NCBI RefSeq assembly: GCF_000516985.1
Contig: NW_006917096.1
Span: 2,093,606-2,157,605, forward strand
Length of the DNA: 64,000 nt
Direction of reading: 5' to 3'
From: Pestalotiopsis fici W106-1
Taxonomy: Eukaryota; Ascomycota; Sordariomycetes; Amphisphaeriales; Sporocadaceae
The notes under the pieces: model-generated
Database searches by the model: none
What the model saw: only the letters and a program-made list of their open reading frames with translations
What the model was told of the DNA's origin: nothing
Position numbers and translations under genes: made by a program
In this document: positions 57,754 to 64,000 of the stretch, piece by piece
Layout: each line of letters begins with the position of its first letter
Position numbering within the stretch: position 1 is the stretch's first letter

Positions 57754-59155
57754 GGCTATTTGACTCCAAGGCTCGTATCAAAGACAAAGAAGGCAAGCCA
57801 ACATGCTTGATATCATCCGCTTTCCAAGGTTGTGGGACCGCCGTCATATTTATGAATACAGCGCCATCAGAGAATCACCCCTCATCATGGTATTGGAACA
57901 TCATGTCATGGCCAGCCAGCCCTCCACTTATTGGCTGCATATATGGGGAGGTCTTTAGAGTATCAATGTCTCCTCGGCAAGCCATCAAAGACCGAGTCGC
58001 ACGGCAGCAAAACTGCAGCTGGAGCAACAGGAGCTCCGCGGCGCCTGTCGTGTAGTCTGTATGGATAAAAGCAAGCATCGATTCGAATATGTGCTGCAGG
58101 CCAAATATGTTTTTCCAAGGTTGCGAACATGACCGACTTCCAGATGGCTAAATAGCAACCAACCAAAAAGGAGAATGCTATTATGGCACCGTGGTAGCGT
58201 GAAATGGCCTATGCAAGGCAATTCGGGAAACACAAATGGCGGTATTCAGCAGTCCCGGCTAAGACGGGTCTCGTGTGTACCCTCTGTTGACACTATATAT
58301 TGAAGGTGGTATTGACCAGGGTGTACTCCGCATCATGGTCCTTTCGAGCTCTTGGAGACTTGGGAGACTACTACTGCTGATCGAATGTGACAGGGGAATA
58401 TTGGGCATAATGCTTTCCAGAGGAATGGATGCTTGAATGTTGTTTGGATTGATTCAGCAAGATATGAGATTCATAACAAGAAGTGAAGCAAATTATACAA
58501 TTGCATGCGACGTTTCCAACACGGAACGCAATTACATACTGGCATTGTCGACCATCTCCAGTTTCTGTGTGAATCACCTGCGCACGCCGCCATTTACAGT
58601 GCCGCTTCCTGAACGGGTTTTCCCTGGCCCCTGGAAATTGTTTCTAGGGGCTTTCAGGGTGCCAAGCAGCAACCCACAGGATTTTCAGAGCAATGCAGCA
58701 GCAGAGGCAAGATGAACACTATACTTGAAATCAAACCATTCGCATTGGTAGTGTGGTGCACGCTTTTGCATTTCTAGTCTGCCCATCAAGCGAATCCTAT
58801 TGCCCTGATATCTCTAGGTATGGTAAATAGATGATTGTATTCATCACGTACCCATGCCGTTGGACAAGCCACTCAACCACTATCTCACACAGCCACTGTG
58901 TAACACACCTGCATCAGTGGCTGAACACACGGCACAGTGGAAGCTGCTAGAGCTTCACAGAGGATTCTAATGATACAACCCCTTCGTGTGGGTTAGGAAT
59001 GCAGTGAAGGTCCTTACATCTGCAGGAGCTTTGAAGACTGGAAGAGGTGGGTCATCCGAGCATGGCACCTCGCGCTTCGAATTTGGATGACCATTGCCTG
59101 GTTACAAACTTCCAATGGAGTAAAAGACTTTATTCTTCGACAACGAATATTTGCC
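57754..59155. other. divergent promoter region
   Basis: This lies between the GMC oxidase (-) and the kinase (+) and is about 1.4 kb long. Only short frames without protein character are present. Confidence 0.5.
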
Positions 59156-60715
59156 ATGGAAGACCTAGGCCCGCCGAACAACCCTCCACAGAATAAGCGA
59201 AGCCGGCCCTTCGATTTCAATTCCGACCATGATGCCCCACGAGCAGATCCCAAACGCCGTTCGGTGATGACGGATATTCGTACACATAATGGTACAATCA
59301 AAACATCCATCGGAGATGGGGAAAAAACATCTGTTGGACCATTGTCCCCGGAGGTGACTCACCAATATGAACAAAAGTCAATCATCAATCGAGGAAGTTT
59401 TGGCATCGTCACCCATGTTGTCCACATCAGCGACAGGTCAAAGGAATATGCTTGTAGACAGCTTCCTCTGGCTAAAGTCGCGCCGGACATAATCAAGAAA
59501 GAGGTGGAACTAATTCGAAAAGCCCAACATCAACACGTTGTACGTATAATCGACGAATATATGGATCCTAAAAAGAAGTGGTACCGTATAGTCATGGATC
59601 CAGCTGCAGACGGAGATCTCGAGGAGTATCTGAGGGATCATTCTCACCAGCCAAGAGACAGTGCAGATTGGCAGAAGTTCGGTGCTCTCAGATTGCAGTT
59701 GGTCGAATGGATGTTTTGCCTGGCGACAGCGATCAATCACATACACAAGTTGGGCATACGTCATCGCGATATCAAACCAGAGAACATCCTCGTCCATGGC
59801 ACGAACATCCTTCTCACCGATTTTGGAACATCATTTCACTCGGAACGGGATACGAGATACACTTCCACTTCAACCCCAGGAACCAAACGATACATTCCAC
59901 CAGAGGCAGCGGGTAACATCCGCTTCGGTCGAAGTGGTGATATCTTCTCTCTTGGTTGCGTATTTTGGGAGATGGCCGAGGCTATTCTGACCCCAGTCCT
60001 TGGCCAGCAAAGATTCCCTCGCATAGACAGCTCCTATTCCGCCTCCATTACGAGTGGCGGCAATTCGCTCCGAGGACTTATTGGCACCCGGGAGAACTTG
60101 ATCTTGAAGAAACGTGTCCCGGAGCGGTCCAGATTCTCTGATGACTTCATGGATGATTTATTGTGTCTCATCGGTACAATGGTTTTACCGGCACGGCCTA
60201 ACAGGCCCTGCGCCTCACAAGTGCGTCACACGTTGTCATTGTTGTTACGAGTATCCTGCAAAACCGATCTACCCACCTGCTGTCGTCACACTCCCATGCA
60301 ATGTGACCTTGGTGGGCTGGATCGAACCGAGAGTGATGAAGCTGCTGTGATTGCCTCTTTGATCCTCAAGTTCATCGGTGAGCAAGGACTAAAGGAGCCG
60401 ATCAGTGAATGGGAGTACACCAAATTTGTGTCACTGGAAACGAGATTGCGATCAAAGCACAGCAATCCTCGCCTCTTATCGGAACATATTCAGCAGTACC
60501 CTTTATCGCAAATAAGTGTGAGAGGAGTAGTACAGATGGCTGAAATACTATTCAGTTTTCTTATGGTTGAAGATTCGTGGATGATAGATGACTTTGATAT
60601 TGAAATCCTAGTTGTTCAAGGAGTAAAAGGGTGGTTGGACTTGCAACTAGAACGAATGGAAACCGAGCAAGCCCTTGGAAAACATACCGATGATGAAACT
60701 CAGGTTGTTTCGTAA
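59156..60715 (+). CDS. divergent Ser/Thr protein kinase, beta-3 lysine replaced by Arg
   Basis: This is a fungal protein kinase of no clear named family, about 519 residues and intronless. I start at ATG 59156 (MEDLGPPNNP); the frame is open to an ATG at 59087. The glycine loop is NRGSFGIV (about 79-85). The position of the ATP-anchoring lysine reads EYACRQLPL, so Arg101 stands where AxK is expected; the nearest Lys is 107. Glu116 of helix C (KKEVELI), the catalytic loop HRDIKPEN (Asp205), TDFGTS (Asp222) and a PPE in place of APE (249-250) are present, as are DIFSLGCVFWEM and a C-terminal 200-residue tail rich in Leu with no known domain. It may be active with altered ATP anchoring, or it may be a pseudokinase. 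N-terminal basic clusters (NKRSRP, PKRRS) could be nuclear signals. Confidence 0.82.
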   Translation: MEDLGPPNNPPQNKRSRPFDFNSDHDAPRADPKRRSVMTDIRTHNGTIKTSIGDGEKTSVGPLSPEVTHQYEQKSIINRGSFGIVTHVVHISDRSKEYACRQLPLAKVAPDIIKKEVELIRKAQHQHVVRIIDEYMDPKKKWYRIVMDPAADGDLEEYLRDHSHQPRDSADWQKFGALRLQLVEWMFCLATAINHIHKLGIRHRDIKPENILVHGTNILLTDFGTSFHSERDTRYTSTSTPGTKRYIPPEAAGNIRFGRSGDIFSLGCVFWEMAEAILTPVLGQQRFPRIDSSYSASITSGGNSLRGLIGTRENLILKKRVPERSRFSDDFMDDLLCLIGTMVLPARPNRPCASQVRHTLSLLLRVSCKTDLPTCCRHTPMQCDLGGLDRTESDEAAVIASLILKFIGEQGLKEPISEWEYTKFVSLETRLRSKHSNPRLLSEHIQQYPLSQISVRGVVQMAEILFSFLMVEDSWMIDDFDIEILVVQGVKGWLDLQLERMETEQALGKHTDDETQVVS

Positions 60716-61575
60716 ACTAAAAGCACGTACACAATGTGGTTTTATTCATGTGTTGAGTTGAATCAAAATACATGGACTTATGACAAAGGCTGTTTATACA
60801 AATCAGACCAAGATTCGCCGGAGATGAAAGCCTTTGTTTTTCTTGAAACAAAGAAAAAGAAAAAGAAAAGAAAAGGCCGCCTCTCTTGCTAGGGAATTTC
60901 GCATGCCAAATGCCATCTGTAATATGCCATCACTACTCTCTAGTAGCTCAAAATTCTCTCTCTTGGTAATATTGGACGGGACTATTTCCACAGAACGAGT
61001 AAGATGAATGAGCAGAGATAGGCTTGAAAGCGCCCAACACGTGAGTACCAAGGATCAGAAAAGTATGAATTAGCATCTATAGATTTGTGTCTCTCTGTCT
61101 CTGCGACCACCATGCATATCGCTGATCTCTTCTGTACCCATCCATATACGTAGGTGTTTATCAATGCTTGGCCACGCTGCCCCAAGGCTCAGTATCCATG
61201 GCACTATACCTTGGCGCATCAACTCGCAACATGGATGGCCGAAGCGGGTAATGTAGTGCTGAGCACAAGGTACGTCAGATATGAGCCTTGAGGATGAAGC
61301 TCAAGGAAATTCAAGTAGTCATTGGTAATCAACTGAGCAATTCTCCGGTGGCTGAATTCGTGGATCTTTTGGCTGTTGCTGCTCGCTAAAAGTACACCCC
61401 CGGACCCTGTCCGAGTTTGCGGGGCCCAGCCAAAAATTTGGGGGTCGCTGGTATCGATAAGCGCGATAAGATTGAAATTTTGGGAATTCCTGCACCCGCG
61501 ACTGTTTCGAATGTTTTCAGGCGGTCCCGTTCCTCTTTGCCCATCAACAACGTCAATTTTCCACCAGAAGTCGCC
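60716..61575. other. intergenic between kinase and SDA1
   Basis: This is the 3' flank of the kinase gene and the promoter of SDA1. It contains an AG-rich AAAGAAAAAG repeat near 60848-60874. The SDA1 frame is open from 61417, but the extra codons are not family-like. Confidence 0.5.
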
Positions 61576-63783
61576 ATGGGTAAAAGGAAAGTCGCAGCGC
61601 TCGAAAAGGTCGAGGCCGATTTGGCTGGTCTCCAATACAAAATCAGGCGCGACCCCTTGGCCTACGAGAAAGAGTTCTTGGACCACTTTCGCCAATATGG
61701 TTCATCGCTGGACCAGTTCATGGCCGCACCCCTCAGCAGCGATTCTGGCGCCCTCATCTCTTTCCGAGAACAGATTGACCTCATCGCCCATGTCGCAGAC
61801 CTCTACCCAGAGCACACTGCCGGTTTTGCCGACGAGCTCAAGGAAATCATCACCAAACACCATGCCATCCTAGAACCCGAACTTCGCGAAAAGGTTGTGA
61901 GCTCCCTTGTGCTCCTGAGGAGGAAGGAAGTCGTCGACTCGAGCTATCTCCTGACCACGCTCTTCCCCATTCTGACAACGACACCGAGCAAGAGTCTGCG
62001 CTCCCTCCTCTTCACCAAGATTGTCAGCGACCTGCGGTCCTCCAACACCAAGACGGTCAACCACAAATTGAACCGTACAATGCAGACGGTCCTCTATAAC
62101 CTCGTCACCTCCGATCCCTCCTCACCCAAGGCCCTCTGGGCAGTCAAGCTCACCAGAGAAATGTGGAAGAGACAGCTATGGACAGACGCCAAGCCAGTCG
62201 ACGTGATGAGACAAGCCTGCCTTGCGGACAACGAAAAGGTCGTAGTTGGTGCGGTCCGCTTCTTCCTCGGCGGTGATAAGGAGCGCGAAGAGATGGAAGA
62301 TGACGAAAGCGAGGACGAGAACATTGACATTAGAAAGGTCAAGCATCAGATCGGCATCAACAAGAAAACAAAGAAGAAGGCCAAGGCTCTGGAGAAGGCC
62401 GTGGACAAGGTGAAGCGACAGGAGCGCAAGAAGCATGCCCCGCATCCCTTGAACTTTTCGGCACTCCATCTGCTTCACGATCCCCAGGGATTCGCAGAGA
62501 TTCTGTTCCAGAAGCACCTACAAGGCTCCAAAGTCAAGTTGTCGCTTGAGTCGAAGCTACTCGTCCTACAACTGGTGACGCGTCTCGTTGGTCTTCACAA
62601 GCTTACAGTGATCGAACTCTACTCTTGGTTTATCAAATACCTCACACCAAAGCAACAATCAGCAACCTCTTTCCTTGCCTCGTTGGCACAGGCTACGCAT
62701 GACCATATCCCGCCAGATGTTCTGGAGCCTCTCATTGAAAAGATCGCCAACGAGTTTGTTTCAGAGGCTGCCGCTGCAGAAGTATGCTCGGCTGGTATCA
62801 ATTCGATCCGAGAGATATGCGCGAGACAACCCCTGGCAATGGGAGACTCTCTCCTGCAGGACTTGGTGCAGTACCGCAAGTCCAAGGATAAGGGTGTCTC
62901 CATGGCTGCCAGAGGTTTGCTGTCATTGTACCGTGAAAAGGGCGCGGAACTCCTCGCAAAGAAGGACAGAGGCAAGGATGCAACCATGGGATTGAAGAGT
63001 GGTGATCAAAAGCAACGCAAGTTTGGTGAAGAGGCAGTTGGTGAAATTGAGGGTCTAGAACTGCTAGAAAAATGGAAGGAGGAGGAGAGGAAGAGGAAGC
63101 GGGCAGAAAAGGGCCTGCCCGAAGATGCAGATGGGGATGAGAACGATGAAGAAGAGGAGCAAGATGACTGGGAGGTTGCTTCAATGGACAGCGATAGCTC
63201 TGGCGAATGGATACGCGTCAGCGATTCCGAGGATGAGGACGAGCCGATACCCAAGAAGCAGAAGAAGAGCGACGAAGACGAGGAAGCTGAGGACAAGGAT
63301 GCAGAGGAAGAGATCAAGACTCTTTCCAAGCTTGCTACAACGTCTATTCTCACACCTGCCGATCTCGCCAAGCTCCGCGAATTGCGCATGGAAGCCAACA
63401 TAGATCAGGCCATGGGCAATCGCAAACGCAAACAGCAGGAGGCTCAGCAACGGCACATTGATGAAGGTCTGACTGCTGAGCAGATCGAGGCACCCGCCAA
63501 ACTCCGAAAGACTACCAAGGAGGAACGAGTAGCCATGGCCAAGGAGGGCAAGCCTGAGCGCGAGGAGCACAAGTCTACACAAGCCATCCGCAAGTCCAAG
63601 AAGGAGGCCGAGGGCAAGTCGACAACCAACAAGGAGAAGGCTCGCAAGAAGAACTTCCTCATGACCTTGAGCAAGGCTAAGAACAAGAACCGGCGAAGCT
63701 TGACACAAACGAGAAACATTCTCAAGGCACACATTGAGCGGAGCAAGTCTGGTGGTAGAAGACGTAATGGTGTAAGCAAATGA
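61576..63783 (+). CDS. SDA1: SDA1, 60S ribosomal subunit biogenesis protein
   Basis: SDA1 is a nuclear HEAT-repeat-like factor needed for maturation and export of pre-60S ribosomal particles and, in yeast, for passage through G1. I start at ATG 61576 (MGKRKVAALEKVEADL), which matches the family start; the frame is open 53 codons further up. The product is about 735 residues, intronless. The N-terminal helical domain includes the family blocks LQYKIRRDPLAYEKEFL and YGSSLDQFM. An acidic stretch (DDESEDENIDI) and a lysine-rich linker (KKTKKKAKALEKAVDKVKRQERKK) follow. The second helical domain includes FSALHLLHDPQGFAE. The C-terminal half is very acidic (DENDEEEEQDDWE, SDEDEEAEDKDAEEE), then strongly basic to the end, with bipartite nuclear signals. 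The call is secure. Confidence 0.95.
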   Translation: MGKRKVAALEKVEADLAGLQYKIRRDPLAYEKEFLDHFRQYGSSLDQFMAAPLSSDSGALISFREQIDLIAHVADLYPEHTAGFADELKEIITKHHAILEPELREKVVSSLVLLRRKEVVDSSYLLTTLFPILTTTPSKSLRSLLFTKIVSDLRSSNTKTVNHKLNRTMQTVLYNLVTSDPSSPKALWAVKLTREMWKRQLWTDAKPVDVMRQACLADNEKVVVGAVRFFLGGDKEREEMEDDESEDENIDIRKVKHQIGINKKTKKKAKALEKAVDKVKRQERKKHAPHPLNFSALHLLHDPQGFAEILFQKHLQGSKVKLSLESKLLVLQLVTRLVGLHKLTVIELYSWFIKYLTPKQQSATSFLASLAQATHDHIPPDVLEPLIEKIANEFVSEAAAAEVCSAGINSIREICARQPLAMGDSLLQDLVQYRKSKDKGVSMAARGLLSLYREKGAELLAKKDRGKDATMGLKSGDQKQRKFGEEAVGEIEGLELLEKWKEEERKRKRAEKGLPEDADGDENDEEEEQDDWEVASMDSDSSGEWIRVSDSEDEDEPIPKKQKKSDEDEEAEDKDAEEEIKTLSKLATTSILTPADLAKLRELRMEANIDQAMGNRKRKQQEAQQRHIDEGLTAEQIEAPAKLRKTTKEERVAMAKEGKPEREEHKSTQAIRKSKKEAEGKSTTNKEKARKKNFLMTLSKAKNKNRRSLTQTRNILKAHIERSKSGGRRRNGVSK

Positions 63784-64000
63784 TAGGGTAATCCTGAAAT
63801 GCTAGCATCGCAAGCGCTTGTCCCAGAGCTTGGAAGAAAGCATATTACAACCATGCCAGTGACCACTTGGGGTCAGCATGAACATTATTGTATTCGCTGG
63901 TTCTCCATGATACCCAGGCATTGACTTAGTAGCCACGTTGCTTTGGACAATCAAAAATAATAGATATATTCAGCCGAGAATCAAGACTTGAACCATTCAT
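63784..64000. other. 3' flank of SDA1 to window end
   Basis: No gene is recognised in this short stretch. Confidence 0.5.

Overview
The window is fungal nuclear DNA. Genes carry short spliceosomal introns (48-220 bp, GT..AG, often with CTGAC/CTAAC-type branch sites), and the families present are typical of filamentous ascomycetes. Protein style, intron style and the many TACCTACC/GGTAGGTA motifs between genes suggest Sordariomycetes, probably Hypocreales; this is inference and no species is claimed. There are no operons, rRNA genes, CRISPR arrays or convincing tRNA genes. One run of 100 N (12782-12881) marks an assembly gap.

Left part (1-24 kb): a NIT2-type nitrilase-fold amidase (636-1992, -), a small Cys/His-rich hypothetical (2452-2931, -), a secreted BBE-type FAD oxidoreductase (3488-5374, -), a large TBC-domain RabGAP (6077-9325, -), a long proline/glutamine/methionine-repeat protein with an unusual repeat-rich C-terminal segment behind an in-frame TAG (11163-15916, -), about 5.5 kb without recognisable genes, and a Zn2Cys6 transcription factor (21574-24042, -).

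Middle (24-40 kb): about 16.3 kb with no recognisable gene, lying between the divergently transcribed zinc-cluster factor and an adenine deaminase. It is not uniformly AT-rich. It holds microsatellites, homopolymers and many TACCTACC-like motifs. A short AT-rich patch at about 38.99-39.55 kb looks like a RIP-mutated repeat relic.

Right part (40-64 kb): adenine deaminase (40361-41425, +), glutamate decarboxylase in seven exons (43328-45463, -), an HSL-type alpha/beta hydrolase with a membrane anchor (47755-49988, -), mitochondrial acetylornithine aminotransferase (51835-53336, +), a cutinase (53761-54598, -), a secreted GMC oxidoreductase (55882-57753, -), a divergent protein kinase whose beta-3 lysine is replaced by arginine (59156-60715, +), and the 60S ribosome biogenesis factor SDA1 (61576-63783, +).

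The genes do not form one pathway. They mix housekeeping functions (purine salvage, arginine synthesis, GABA shunt, ribosome assembly, Rab trafficking) with secreted enzymes (BBE oxidase, cutinase, GMC oxidase). The most unusual items are the repeat protein with its roughly 12-residue PVxYxGxVxYxx repeat and internal stop, the 16-kb desert, and the K-to-R kinase. Exon structures were worked out by hand from splice signals and reading frame.
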